A DNA stretch of 64,000 bases from Janthinobacterium lividum (GTDB lineage Bacteria > Pseudomonadota > Gammaproteobacteria > Burkholderiales > Burkholderiaceae_D), in NCBI RefSeq assembly GCF_023509035.1, contig NZ_CP075583.1, forward strand, positions 4,960,001-5,024,000. Direction: 5' to 3'. A model generated the notes under the pieces. The model was not told the origin of the DNA. It did no database searches and saw only the letters and a program-made list of their open reading frames with translations. Positions 16,870-25,365 of the stretch are shown here, one piece after another. A program made the position numbers and the translations under genes. How positions within the stretch are numbered: the stretch's first letter is position 1; every line of letters begins with the position of its first letter.

Positions 16870-16908
16870 GCCCGCTGCTAGCAGTGCTCGCACTGCGTCG
16901 CAGCGGGC
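16870..16908. repeat. Nested palindrome (two stacked perfect stems)
   Basis: The outer arms GCCCGCTGC (16870-16878) and GCAGCGGGC (16900-16908) enclose the inner arms GCAGTGC (16881-16887) and GCACTGC (16890-16896). The whole 39 bp folds into a single long hairpin. It lies in the 189-bp spacer between two minus-strand genes, 27 nt after the stop of the upstream gene, and may end or attenuate transcription. Confidence 0.55.
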
Positions 16909-16935
16909 GCCTTGCATAGCATCCGGTTCTGTTCG

Positions 16936-17301
16936 TCATAATTTCACAATAATTTCCTGAGGGTTACTTACGCCCGCCAGCTGCGCCATGTGCGCGGGGA
17001 AATCCACGGCCGGTCCAGCCGCATTGACGGTCTCAAAATAATCATGCCAGCCGGTGGCGGCGATGCCGGCCAGCAAGGCGTCCAGTGCCGCCTCGTCCGG
17101 GAAGCGCCAGACGGCATAGAATTGCTGGGCAGCCGCATGCAGCTTGCCGCCGTCGATGGCGCCCATGGCCAGCGCTTCGGCGCCGCTGCCCGACAAAGCG
17201 GCCATGCCGGCGCCCACCTTATCGAAATACGCCTGGCGCGCAGCGCCGTCGAGGGCCAGCCAGGCGGGTTGGGGGCTGTACAGTTCTAGCAGGTAATGCA
17301 T
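16936..17301 (-). CDS. Small hypothetical protein, 121 aa (possible DUF6616-like)
   Basis: The product starts MHYLLELYSPQPAWLALDGA and has alternating strand/helix segments (AAQQFYAVWRFPDEAALDAL, then GIAATGWHDYFETVNAAG). This looks like a ferredoxin-like dimeric alpha-beta barrel. It resembles proteins annotated as DUF6616, but I cannot confirm that from memory. There are no catalytic motifs or signal peptide. GGAGT precedes the ATG by 5 nt. It lies 24 nt past the start-side end of the next minus-strand set (17302-17325 gap), but downstream of it, so it may be the last gene of the MarR-AlkD transcript. Confidence 0.65.
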   Translation of the reverse strand: MHYLLELYSPQPAWLALDGAARQAYFDKVGAGMAALSGSGAEALAMGAIDGGKLHAAAQQFYAVWRFPDEAALDALLAGIAATGWHDYFETVNAAGPAVDFPAHMAQLAGVSNPQEIIVKL

Positions 17302-17325
17302 GCTTACTCCTTGGGTGAGGTCTCG

Positions 17326-18072
17326 TCAGGCCAGCGAGCGCTGGGCGCGCTTGCAGATGCGTCGCGTCGCGGCATTGTCACTTTCCTGCAGCCATTGCCC
17401 GCACAAGCTGCGCACCCAGTCCGGCTGGCTCTTGGCCGCATCGTTGAGCCAGTTGGCCACGGAATCCTGCACGTAGACGGCCGGGTCGGCGCGCAGGGGC
17501 AGCAACAGGGGCAAGGCCAGCTGCGGCTCTTCTTTTAGCTGTGCAATATGCGCGCACCACACGCCGCGCGGGCGCAGCGCTTCGCAAGCGAAGCGGCGCA
17601 GGCGCTCCGAAGAGTCCGCCGTCCATGGCGCCAGCAGCGCGATGGCGTCCTCGATACCGGCGGCCAGCCGGGGCCGCAGCGCCAGCCAGGCCCATTCGCG
17701 CACGCCGAAGTGCCCATCGTCGGCCAGCGGCCGCATGGCCGTAAGCTGTTGCGGCAAGGTCGATCCCGTCTGGGCAGCGATGGCAAAGCAGGCCCAGCCC
17801 CGCACCGTGTCGGATGGGTGCGCTTGCAGCACAGCCAGGTCGGCGTCGGCCTCCAGCAACAGCTGCGCCGCCAACGCCATGCGCCTGGTGATGCCAGCTG
17901 CGGCCTGCGCGCGCATCCGCTCCAGCCGGGCGACGCCGACAGCGGGCAAGGCCGCGGCCAGCAGTACGGCGAAATCGATGGCCAGCCCTTCCGTCAGGGT
18001 GGCGCTGGCCACACTCCCTGCGTTCAGCAGGGCCAGGCGCGCGGGAGTCACGTCAGCGACGCCACGGCTCAT
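17326..18072 (-). CDS. DNA alkylation repair-like HEAT-repeat protein
   Basis: The 248-residue product is all-helical with repeated HEAT-like pairs (VLQAHPSDTVRGWACFAIAA, DDGHFGVREWAWLALRPRL, SSERLRRFACEALRPRG, DPAVYVQDSVANWLNDAAKS). It ends in WVRSLCGQWL. This matches AlkC/AlkD-type DNA alkylation repair proteins, whose HEAT superhelix grips damaged DNA. The pattern DSVANWLNDAAK is shared by the group annotated as DNA alkylation repair protein. The ATG at 18072 overlaps the stop of the upstream MarR gene by 4 nt, so the two are translationally coupled. Enzymatic glycosylase activity is not demonstrated by sequence alone. Confidence 0.75.
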   Translation of the reverse strand: MSRGVADVTPARLALLNAGSVASATLTEGLAIDFAVLLAAALPAVGVARLERMRAQAAAGITRRMALAAQLLLEADADLAVLQAHPSDTVRGWACFAIAAQTGSTLPQQLTAMRPLADDGHFGVREWAWLALRPRLAAGIEDAIALLAPWTADSSERLRRFACEALRPRGVWCAHIAQLKEEPQLALPLLLPLRADPAVYVQDSVANWLNDAAKSQPDWVRSLCGQWLQESDNAATRRICKRAQRSLA

Positions 18073-18581
18073 GCAGCACCTCGGTCCGTCTTGCGCCAGG
18101 CTTTTTCCAGCAACGTACTGCATACCTGCATTTCTTCCGGCGTGAAATCGGCGAACAGGCTGGCGATCCATTGCGCGTGCTCACCGACCAAGGTCGCGGC
18201 GGCCATGTTTCCCTTGGGGCTCAGGCGCACCAGCAACTTGCGCCGGTCGAACTGGTCCGCGTGGCGCGCCAGGAAACCATCGCGCTCCAGGCCGTCGAGC
18301 AAGCCCGTGATGGTGCCGCGCGTCACGCCGGCCCGCTCGGCCAATGCGTGGGGCGAGAGTCCCTCGGGCACATCGCGCAGCAGGGACAGCAAGACAAACT
18401 TGCCTTCCGACAAGCCATGCCGGCCCAAGCGCGTGGCGCAATCGCCATCGATGGCCGATGCCAGGCCCAGCACTTCGAAGCACAGGCGCAACCGCGCCGT
18501 GGAATGCGTCATGTCGAGACCGCTGGCGCGGCGCTGCACGTCGCCCAGCAAGGCCGTGTATTTTTGTTCGAGTTTTATCAT
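18069..18581 (-). CDS. MarR-family transcriptional regulator
   Basis: The 170-residue protein has a MarR winged helix: LGLASAIDGDCATRLGRHGL, LSEGKFVLLSLLRDVPEGLS and LAERAGVTRGTITGLLDGLE as the recognition region, then RDGFLARHADQFDRRKLLVRL as the wing. The ATG at 18581 was chosen over a TTG at 18590. It is coupled by a 4-nt overlap to the AlkD-like gene. An AT-rich inverted repeat begins next to the start codon, so autorepression is likely. MarR proteins usually respond to phenolic or electrophilic ligands, which fits control of a repair gene; the ligand is unknown. Confidence 0.88.
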   Translation of the reverse strand: MIKLEQKYTALLGDVQRRASGLDMTHSTARLRLCFEVLGLASAIDGDCATRLGRHGLSEGKFVLLSLLRDVPEGLSPHALAERAGVTRGTITGLLDGLERDGFLARHADQFDRRKLLVRLSPKGNMAAATLVGEHAQWIASLFADFTPEEMQVCSTLLEKAWRKTDRGAA

Positions 18582-18606
18582 ATGGCGCAATATAATATGG
18601 CACCAT
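18582..18606. promoter_or_regulatory. Inverted repeat at MarR gene start, candidate operator
   Basis: ATGGCGC at 18582-18588 and GCACCAT at 18600-18606 are inverted with one mismatch around an AT-only centre (AATATAATATG). The centre can double as a -10 region. The position directly before the MarR gene is typical for MarR autoregulation. Confidence 0.45.
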
Positions 18607-18620
18607 ACTAAATGTCAAAT

Positions 18621-18640
18621 GAAAAACCTTGATGGTTTTC
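18621..18640 (-). terminator. Weak hairpin with T-run after trxC
   Basis: Read on the minus strand, GAAAACC pairs with GGTTTTTC around ATCAA, 8 nt past the trxC stop. The stem is AT-rich, so the terminator call is tentative. Confidence 0.3.
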
Positions 18641-18648
18641 CTATCGAC

Positions 18649-19101
18649 TCAAAGGCGGGCGTTATCCCTCGCCCAGGCGATGATGGACTGCGTATCGATG
18701 GCGCCCGGCTGGCGCGCCACTTCCACGCCCTTGCGAAACAGGGCCAGGGTGGGAATGCTGCGGATATTGAAGCGGCTGCCCAGGTCCGGCGACGCTTCCG
18801 TATTCACCTTGACGACGCGAAACGCCGGCTCCAGTGTCTTGGCGGCCTGGACATAGAATGGCGCCATGCTGCGGCACGGGCCGCACCAGGGCGCCCAGAA
18901 ATCCACCAGCACGGGAATGTCGCTGCGCTCGATATGCTTGAGAAAACGGGCGCTGGCCAGGTCCACGGGCTGCCCCGTAAACAAGTCCTTCTGGCACTTG
19001 CCGCAAGTGGGCTGCTCAATCAAGCGCGCTGCCGGCAAGCGGTTGACGGCGTCGCAATGGGGGCACACGATGTGCAGGGAATCTGGGTTGGTCGAGGTCA
19101 T
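18649..19101 (-). CDS. trxC: Thioredoxin 2 (TrxC)
   Basis: Cytoplasmic thiol-disulfide reductase with an extra zinc finger, 150 residues. Two CxxC pairs (C13/C16 in CPHCD and C33/C36 in CGKC) make the N-terminal zinc site. The redox motif W-C-G-P-C is at 72-76 in FWAPWCGPCRSMAP, and the cis-proline is in IRSIPTLALF. Length matches E. coli TrxC (139) plus a short extension. TrxC is usually OxyR-controlled and serves in oxidative stress; no OxyR site was identified. It is transcribed away from the coniferyl aldehyde dehydrogenase gene. Confidence 0.95.
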   Translation of the reverse strand: MTSTNPDSLHIVCPHCDAVNRLPAARLIEQPTCGKCQKDLFTGQPVDLASARFLKHIERSDIPVLVDFWAPWCGPCRSMAPFYVQAAKTLEPAFRVVKVNTEASPDLGSRFNIRSIPTLALFRKGVEVARQPGAIDTQSIIAWARDNARL

Positions 19102-19248
19102 GGCATTCCTGGAAAGGGTGGCGTACAGTTGCCGGACATTTTACGGCGTATCGTGCAGCGCCGTCGGCACGCTGGCGGCGCATTTGCGAATAGTCCACTA
19201 TAGTGCGCTGGAACGGCACGCACATTGCCGAGTCCGCCAAGGAAAACA

Positions 19249-20691
19249 ATGCCTGATGTCGCAGAAAACATGGATTTGAACACCAAGCCGGCCCACGCGG
19301 AACTCGCTGCCGCCCTGGCCTTGCAGCGTGCCGCCTACCTGGCCCACCCCGTGCCGACCTTGGCCGAGCGCAGGCGCGACCTGCAAACCTTGCAGCGCTT
19401 CATTCGCGAGCACAAGCAAGCGCTGTGCGTGGCGATCAGCGCCGATTATGGCAACCGTTCCCATCACGAAACCTTGCTGGCGGAGATCTTTCCCGCCATC
19501 GATGGCATAGCCCATGTCCTGAAACAGTTGAAAAAATGGATGCGGCCGCAGCGCCGTGGCGTGGACTGGCGCACTTTCCCCGGTGCCCGCAACCGCGTGA
19601 TGCCGCAGCCGCTAGGTGTGGTGGGCGTCCTCGTGCCGTGGAATTTCCCCGTGAACCTGAGCCTGGTGCCCTTGACCTACATCTTCGCCGCCGGCAACCG
19701 CGCCATGGTCAAGATGAGCGAAAACTCGCGCCACCTGGCGCGGCTGCTGATCGACACCATGCCCGCCTACTTTCCGCCAGAGAAGTTGCAGTTTTTTGAC
19801 GAGACAGGCGGCGTGGGGATAGCGTTTTCACAGTTACCGTTCGACCATCTGCTGTTTACGGGTTCCGGCCAGACGGGCCGCGCCGTCATGGCGGCGGCCG
19901 CACGCAATCTGTGTCCCGTCACCCTGGAGCTGGGCGGCAAGGCGCCGGCCATCGTCTGCGCCGATTTTGATGTGCGCACCGCAGCCGAGCGCATCCTGTT
20001 CGTCAAGTACCTGAACGCGGGGCAAATCTGCACCAGCGTCGACCACGCCTGGCTGCCCGAGGCCAGCATCGCCGCCTTCGTCGCGCATGCGCGCCAGATC
20101 GTGCCAGCCCGTTATGCCGGACTCGATACGCCCGACTACACCTCCATCATCGACGAGGCTGCCTTTGAGCGCCTGCTGCAGGCGCTCGACGAGGCGCGGG
20201 ACCGGGGCGCGCAAGTGATTTCGCTGTTGCCAGGGCCGGCGTACGACCGGGCCACGCGCAAGATCGCGCAGCACATCGTGCTCGACGCGCCCGCAGACAG
20301 CCTGCTGCTGACGCGGGAAATCTTCGGCCCCATCCTGCCGCTGCGCGGCTATGCGGACCTTGAAACCGTGATCGACAGCATCAACGCGGGACCGCGACCG
20401 CTGGCCATCTATCCATTCAGCAATCAGGCAGGCACCGTGCAGCTGCTGATCGACCGGGTGATGTCGGGCGGCGTGTCCGTCAACGACGCCCTGTTCCATG
20501 TGGGCCAGCACGATTTGCCCTTCGGCGGCGTGGGCGAGTCCGGCATGGGCCACTACCACGGCGTCGAAGGTTTTCACACGTTCAGCAAGCTGCGGCCCGT
20601 GTTTTACCAGGCGCGCTTCAGCGCTTTGACACTGCTGCGGCCGCCGTATGGCAAGCTGGCCAGCCGCGTGCTGGCCTTCCTGACCCGCTGA
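19249..20691 (+). CDS. calB: Coniferyl aldehyde dehydrogenase
   Basis: NAD(P)-dependent oxidation of coniferyl aldehyde (or other aryl and alkyl aldehydes) to the acid. The 480-residue product belongs to the CalB branch of the aldehyde dehydrogenase superfamily. Visible features are the oxyanion Asn132 in VPWNFPVNLS, the cofactor loop FTGSGQTG at 203-210, the general base E227 in LELGGKAPAI, and the nucleophile C261 in NAGQICTSVDH. The ATG at 19249 (AAGGA in front) was chosen over a TTG at 19225. Lignin-derived aldehyde use fits a soil organism. Its stop codon abuts that of the convergent argO gene. Confidence 0.88.
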   Translation: MPDVAENMDLNTKPAHAELAAALALQRAAYLAHPVPTLAERRRDLQTLQRFIREHKQALCVAISADYGNRSHHETLLAEIFPAIDGIAHVLKQLKKWMRPQRRGVDWRTFPGARNRVMPQPLGVVGVLVPWNFPVNLSLVPLTYIFAAGNRAMVKMSENSRHLARLLIDTMPAYFPPEKLQFFDETGGVGIAFSQLPFDHLLFTGSGQTGRAVMAAAARNLCPVTLELGGKAPAIVCADFDVRTAAERILFVKYLNAGQICTSVDHAWLPEASIAAFVAHARQIVPARYAGLDTPDYTSIIDEAAFERLLQALDEARDRGAQVISLLPGPAYDRATRKIAQHIVLDAPADSLLLTREIFGPILPLRGYADLETVIDSINAGPRPLAIYPFSNQAGTVQLLIDRVMSGGVSVNDALFHVGQHDLPFGGVGESGMGHYHGVEGFHTFSKLRPVFYQARFSALTLLRPPYGKLASRVLAFLTR

Positions 20692-21297
20692 TTACAGGAA
20701 CAGCGAGGCGGCGATGGCCCACATGACGAGGGCGATGATGCCGTCGAGCACGCGCCAAGCCATGGGCTTGGCAAACACGGGCGCCAGGTAGCGGGCGCCA
20801 AAGCCCAGCAGGAAGAACCACAGGGCCGAAGCCATGATGGCGCCGCCGGCAAAGTAGAAGCGTCCCACGCCTTCATGCTGGCCGCCGATCGAACCGAGCA
20901 AGATGACCGTGTCGAGGAAGGCCTGCGGGTTCAGCAGGCTGAACGCCAGTGCCGCGCCGATCACGGCCCAGTAACCTTCGGGCGCCTTGGCGGCCGACAC
21001 CGTCAGGGCCGTTGGACGCCAGGCCGACTTGGCGGCACGCAAGCCGTACGCGATCAGGAAGGTAGCGCCGCCGGCCTTGGCCCACAGCAGGAAATCAGGA
21101 TTGTCGGCAATGAACGTGCCCATGCCAGCCACGCCAGCCGTGATCAGGATGGCATCGCACAGCAAGCACACCAGGATACAGGTGAGCACGTAATGGCGCT
21201 TCAAGCCCTGCTTGAGCAAGAATGCGTTTTGCGTGCCGATGGCCACGATCAGGCTCGCTCCGAGCCCCATGCCTTTCAAGAAAATTGCGCTGTCCAT
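20692..21297 (-). CDS. argO: LysE/ArgO-family amino-acid exporter
   Basis: Inner-membrane exporter for arginine or lysine, 201 residues with about six membrane segments. The N-terminus GLGASLIVAIGTQNAFLLKQ and the segment FSLLNPQAFLDTVILLGSIG are LysE/ArgO signatures. It is divergent from an ArgP-type regulator 204 bp away, the classical arrangement in which ArgP activates argO when arginine or a toxic analogue accumulates. The stop codon is directly adjacent to the convergent calB stop, leaving no room for a terminator. Confidence 0.9.
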   Translation of the reverse strand: MDSAIFLKGMGLGASLIVAIGTQNAFLLKQGLKRHYVLTCILVCLLCDAILITAGVAGMGTFIADNPDFLLWAKAGGATFLIAYGLRAAKSAWRPTALTVSAAKAPEGYWAVIGAALAFSLLNPQAFLDTVILLGSIGGQHEGVGRFYFAGGAIMASALWFFLLGFGARYLAPVFAKPMAWRVLDGIIALVMWAIAASLFL

Positions 21298-21501
21298 ATT
21301 CCATCCTTTCTATTGCTTTCCATCACGCGCACGGCCGCCCACGCTCTGCCGGCAACGGCAAAGTCATCAGAGGTAGGTGGAGGGTGTAGCGGAACCAGGA
21401 GGACCGCGCGGCAGAGTGGAGTTGTTACCCTATTTCAACAGTGTAAAGAAAAAGTAAATATAAGTATAATGAATGATTCTAACTATATATAAGAGAAACT
21501 T

Positions 21502-22392
21502 ATGCGCGTCGTCGATTACCGTGGATTGGCCGCCCTCGACGCCGTGATCGGCCTGGGCAGCTTTGAAAAGGCCGCGCAGGCGCTGGCGATCAGCCAGCCG
21601 GCCGTATCGCAGCGCATCCGCACCCTGGAAAACCTGGAAGGCACCTTGCTCATTATCCGCAGCCATCCGCCCCTGCCCACGGAAGCGGGCCAGCGCCTGA
21701 TTGCCCACTACCGGCAAGTCAAGCTGCTCGAAGCGGCGCTCGACGCCCAGCCGGGACCCACCACGCAATTGCCGGCGCTGGCCATTGCCGTCAATGCCGA
21801 CAGCGCCGCCACCTGGATCCCGGAAGCGCTGGGGCCGCTGCTGTCGCCGCCGTCGTGCCTGCTCGATATCCGCCTCGACGACCAGGACCACACCCTGAGC
21901 CAGCTGCGCGAAGGGCGCGTGTTTGCCTGCGTCACCAGCGCCAACGACCTGGTGGCCGGCACCACAGCTACGCCGCTGGGCGGCATGCGCTACCTGTGCG
22001 TGGCCTCGCCCGCGTTCGCGCAACAATGGTTTCCCCATGGTTTTACGGTGGAAGCCGTCAGCCAGGCGCCCGCCATCACCTTTGGCAGCAAGGATGCGCT
22101 GCACGAGCGCTATCTGCAGCATCGGCTCGGCTACACGGGCCGTTATCCGCACCATGTGCTCGGTTCAGCGCGCGACTTCGTGCGCTTCATTGAAGCGGGC
22201 TATGCTTATGGAATGGTGCCCCTGCTGCAGGCGGAAATGGCGCTGGCCGCAGGCCGGCTCGTCGACGTAGCGGCAGGTCAGGCGCTCGACGTACCCCTGA
22301 CCTGGCATGCCTGGGATATCCAGACGCCCCTCACGCGCACCTTGTCGGATGCCGTCATTGCCACGGCGCGCAAATGGCTGTTGCAGGGTTAA
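21502..22392 (+). CDS. argP: LysR-family regulator ArgP (IciA)
   Basis: The 296-residue LysR protein has an N-terminal winged helix (ALDAVIGLGSFEKAAQALAI, SQPAVSQRIRTLENLEG) followed by the ArgP-typical LLIIRSHPPLPTEAGQRLI and a periplasmic-binding-like effector domain (ALAIAVNADSAATWIPEALG). It should activate the divergent exporter in response to arginine and lysine. The ATG is preceded by AGAGAAACTT in an AT-rich leader (TATAAGAGA). Family and partner both agree, so the identification is strong. Confidence 0.9.
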   Translation: MRVVDYRGLAALDAVIGLGSFEKAAQALAISQPAVSQRIRTLENLEGTLLIIRSHPPLPTEAGQRLIAHYRQVKLLEAALDAQPGPTTQLPALAIAVNADSAATWIPEALGPLLSPPSCLLDIRLDDQDHTLSQLREGRVFACVTSANDLVAGTTATPLGGMRYLCVASPAFAQQWFPHGFTVEAVSQAPAITFGSKDALHERYLQHRLGYTGRYPHHVLGSARDFVRFIEAGYAYGMVPLLQAEMALAAGRLVDVAAGQALDVPLTWHAWDIQTPLTRTLSDAVIATARKWLLQG

Positions 22393-22498
22393 AATAAAAC
22401 ATGAAACAGTTACCTACGCCAGCTTGCAAATTCCCCATGTGCCCCCCGCCCTGCCTGGCTTACACTGCAAGCATCATCGTTCAAAATCAGGAGCCAGC

Positions 22499-23497
22499 AT
22501 GACGATCCTGCGCACCACCATGCTCGGTTTGCTGGCTGCCATCCCGCTGGCTGCCGGCCTGGCCGCCTGCTCGCCCTTGATGGCCATCAATGCCCTGTCG
22601 TCAGGCAGTGCCTCGCAAGTGACGCGCGGCCTGGCCTACGGCCCGCTGCCACGGCAGAAACTCGACGTCTACGCCCCCAAGACCCGCACGGGACCCGTGC
22701 CCGTGGTGGTGTTCTTTTATGGCGGCAACTGGACAACGGGCGAGCGCGCCGACTATGCCTTCGTTGGCCACGCGCTCGCTGCGCGCGGCTACCTGGCCGT
22801 GATCGCCGACTACCGGCTGTATCCGGACGTGCACTACCCCGAGATCTTGCAAGATACGGCCCGCGCCGTGGCCTGGGCCGCGATGGAGTCCAGCCGCCAT
22901 GGCGGCGACCCCGCACGTTTGTTCGTCCTGGGCCATAGCGCCGGCGCCTACAATGCGGCGATGGTGGCGCTCGACGCCAGCTTGCTGGCGCGCCACGGCA
23001 TGCGCCCGCACGACTTGCGGGGCTGGATAGGCCTGGCAGGCCCCTACGATTTCTTGCCCATCGAAAACACCACCACCCGGCCCGTTTTCTTTTACCCGGA
23101 CACGCCCGCCTCTTCGCAGCCCATCCATCACGTGACGGCCGAAGCCCCGCCCGCCCTGCTGATCGCCCCCCTGCCCGGACAGGACAAGCTGGTCAATCCG
23201 CAACGCAACACGGGTGGCCTGGCCAAGGCCTTGCGCGCGCTGCACCGGCCAGTAACGGAAATCTATTTCGACCATGTGGGCCACGCCACCCTGGTCGCCA
23301 CGCTGGCCGCGCCCTTGCACAAGCTGGCACCCACCTTGGACGCCATCAGCGCTTTCATCGATGCCAACAGCGGAACGGCTGATGCGATCTTGTCCGAGAC
23401 AGCCGTGCCGGCAAGCATAGCCTTGCCAACTCGCTCACCTGGCGCCGCCACGCCGGCCCCTGAGCTGCACGCAGACGACAAAACGCCCACCCCCTGA
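22499..23497 (+). CDS. Alpha/beta-hydrolase lipoprotein (carboxylesterase-like)
   Basis: Predicted outer- or inner-membrane lipoprotein of 332 residues with an esterase fold. The lipobox is LAAGLAAC with Cys24. The oxyanion region FFYGGNWTTG (73-82) replaces the usual HGGG, the nucleophile is Ser147 in LGHSAGAY, and the acid/base histidine is in DHVGHATL near residue 260. It belongs to the BD-FAE/kynurenine formamidase-like hydrolases. AGGAG lies 7 nt before the chosen ATG; the open frame from 22307 has no better start. The last 45 residues are a Pro/Thr/Ala-rich tail. The substrate is unknown. Confidence 0.83.
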   Translation: MTILRTTMLGLLAAIPLAAGLAACSPLMAINALSSGSASQVTRGLAYGPLPRQKLDVYAPKTRTGPVPVVVFFYGGNWTTGERADYAFVGHALAARGYLAVIADYRLYPDVHYPEILQDTARAVAWAAMESSRHGGDPARLFVLGHSAGAYNAAMVALDASLLARHGMRPHDLRGWIGLAGPYDFLPIENTTTRPVFFYPDTPASSQPIHHVTAEAPPALLIAPLPGQDKLVNPQRNTGGLAKALRALHRPVTEIYFDHVGHATLVATLAAPLHKLAPTLDAISAFIDANSGTADAILSETAVPASIALPTRSPGAATPAPELHADDKTPTP

Positions 23498-23601
23498 AGA
23501 GCGGGCGCTCTGCCCGGACGAATACACGATGCTGCGTGCCGGCTAGCCGCATCTCAAGGCTCGGCCCTCGCGATGCAGCTCAGCCGCAAGCAGCCTCGTG
23601 C

Positions 23602-24240
23602 TTACTCTTTACGGCTGGCGCTGCTGCTTTTGCTTTGTGCGGAGCCCGCTTGCGATGCGCTGCCGCTGGCCGAGCTTTCGCTGCCGGCCGACTGCTGGCT
23701 GCCCTGGTGGCTGGCGCTTTGCACGCTTTGGCCCTCACGGCTTTGCGCGCCGCGCTGCTGGTCGCGGTTGCTGCCGTTTTGATGGTTGGCCTGGAATGGT
23801 TCGGCGATGCGCTGCATGGCTTCCTGCTGCTTACGCACGTTTTTCTGCGTTTCTTCCGAAGCCGTGCGGGCCACTTCTTCAGCCAGAGCCTTGGCAGTAC
23901 GGCTCGTTTCATTCACATGCTGCTCTGCCACATTGGCCAGTTCGACTTGCACATCGGCAGCCAGGCGCGACACCTGTTGCTGGTACTTGCGCAATTGCTC
24001 GGCGGCTGGCTGGCCCGAGGCAGCAGCCACCTGGAACACATCTTCAGCGCGCTCGAGCGTCAGCAGGTTCTGGCTGGTAATCGTGCTTTCTTCCAGCAAG
24101 CCTTGCGCCAACTGCATGTTCAGGTCACTAAATTGCTGCACCGACTGGAACAGCGACTTCGACAGACCATTGAAAAAAGCCAGTTGCGCTTCCAGGTGGT
24201 TTTTGACGGCGGGGGTAACACTACGGGAATATGGATACAT
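23602..24240 (-). CDS. Phasin family protein
   Basis: Polyhydroxyalkanoate granule-associated protein, 212 residues. The Phasin_2-type helical core runs from about 10 to 140 (EAQLAFFNGLSKSLFQSVQQ, LNMQLAQGLLEESTITSQNL, LTLERAEDVFQVAAASGQPA). From about 150 to the end it is a Ser/Gln/Gly-rich low-complexity tail (QSAGSESSASGSASQAGSAQ) closing in SRKE. GAGGAAC precedes the ATG at 24240; the longer frame to 24273 adds residues without support. It implies PHA storage in this organism; no PHA synthase lies in the window. Confidence 0.88.
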   Translation of the reverse strand: MYPYSRSVTPAVKNHLEAQLAFFNGLSKSLFQSVQQFSDLNMQLAQGLLEESTITSQNLLTLERAEDVFQVAAASGQPAAEQLRKYQQQVSRLAADVQVELANVAEQHVNETSRTAKALAEEVARTASEETQKNVRKQQEAMQRIAEPFQANHQNGSNRDQQRGAQSREGQSVQSASHQGSQQSAGSESSASGSASQAGSAQSKSSSASRKE

Positions 24241-24519
24241 GGAGTTCCTCACTAAATAGCGGTTGGTGGACACAAACAGATGGCGACACCACCGGCTGTC
24301 GAAAGCTTAGGCAGACAAGCGGCTTACGCCATGAAACGCGAAAAAACATATCCAATTGGTGGAGAGATGCTTTGCAACGCGAGTCTTAAGGCTACGTGAG
24401 CACCGCAAGTGAGGGATGATCTGGATCAAAGGTACGCTAGGCCGCGCAGAAAGTTTTTACTGGACGGCTTGCCCTTGGCAAACGTCAGTGAGGGGTAGGA
24501 AAATCGGTGCCAGGCACGC

Positions 24520-24855
24520 TCAACAAGCGGCGCCCGTGCAAGGCACGACGGGCTTGTAGCCATGGCTGCGCAGCGAGGCTTCCAGCCAACGGTTGCCATA
24601 CCAGCCACGCGCCAGCAGGTAACTGAGTTCCGCAGCGCCCATCAGCAGCATCATCGGGCCGATGCGCAGTTCGGAGGCCAGGTGGCTGCCGAACCACAAG
24701 CATGCGTCCATTGCCAGCATGAGCAGCAACAGCCACCAGCGGCGCTTGGCGACGGCCCAGAACGAGCCCAGAAACAGGGCTGGCCAGGAGAAACCCGCTT
24801 TGACGTAGGCATAGCGGCCGGCATCGTCGGCAAACAGGGTGGCGCTATGCTTCAT
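24520..24855 (-). CDS. DUF2628-family small membrane protein
   Basis: The 111-residue product shows the DUF2628 pattern: a short N-terminus, then YVKAGFSWPALFLGSFWAVA, two or three membrane segments (RRWWLLLLMLAMDACLWFGS, MMLLMGAAELSYLLARGWYG), and the closing motif NRWLEASLRSHGYKPV. Function of the family is unknown. It has two cysteines in the last six residues (PCTGAAC). It is 27 bp downstream of the VOC protein gene on the same strand and probably shares its transcript. Confidence 0.82.
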   Translation of the reverse strand: MKHSATLFADDAGRYAYVKAGFSWPALFLGSFWAVAKRRWWLLLLMLAMDACLWFGSHLASELRIGPMMLLMGAAELSYLLARGWYGNRWLEASLRSHGYKPVVPCTGAAC

Positions 24856-24882
24856 GCTGCTCTCTTCAGGAAATGCCCGGCG

Positions 24883-25254
24883 TCAAGGCTCGGGATGGTG
24901 GCAGACGGCTTCGACATTGTGACCATCCGGCCCCAGCACGAAAGCGCCATAGTAATTCGGGTGATACAGGGCGCGGATGCCTGGCGCACCATTATCCTTG
25001 CCGCCTGCTGCCAGCGCGGCCTTGTAAAACGCATCCACCTGGGCACGGTTATCCGCCGCGAATGCGAGATGCATGCCGGCATGCGGCGCGCCGCCCACGC
25101 CGAACCAGAAATCGGGCTTGCCATCCTTGCCCAGACCGACCCAACCCTGCTCTTCCATCACTACCGATACGCCCAGGGGCGCCAGGGCGGCCGAAAAGAA
25201 GGCCTTGCTGGCCTGTGCATCGCTGACATTCAAACCGATGTGATCAAGAATCAT
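24883..25254 (-). CDS. VOC-family (glyoxalase/dioxygenase superfamily) protein
   Basis: The 123-residue protein is a single vicinal-oxygen-chelate domain. It shows MILDHIGLNVSDAQASKAFF at the N-terminus, HLAFAADNRAQVDAFYKAAL in the middle and YYGAFVLGPDGHNVEAVCH at the end. The metal-ligand positions H5, H (in GMHLAFA) and E (in NVEAVCH) are present. Homologues are annotated as glyoxalase-like or extradiol dioxygenase-like, but no substrate can be assigned. Likely cytoplasmic and dimeric. Same strand as the DUF2628 gene. Confidence 0.85.
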   Translation of the reverse strand: MILDHIGLNVSDAQASKAFFSAALAPLGVSVVMEEQGWVGLGKDGKPDFWFGVGGAPHAGMHLAFAADNRAQVDAFYKAALAAGGKDNGAPGIRALYHPNYYGAFVLGPDGHNVEAVCHHPEP

Positions 25255-25365
25255 GATGGCGCTCCCTGGAGATAGTGGAATGGAAGTACAGTATGCCCTA
25301 ACATTGCCTTTTAAGCAACCGCAACTACGAATCCGGCTGCTCCAGGGAGATCGCCATGCGCCTGC

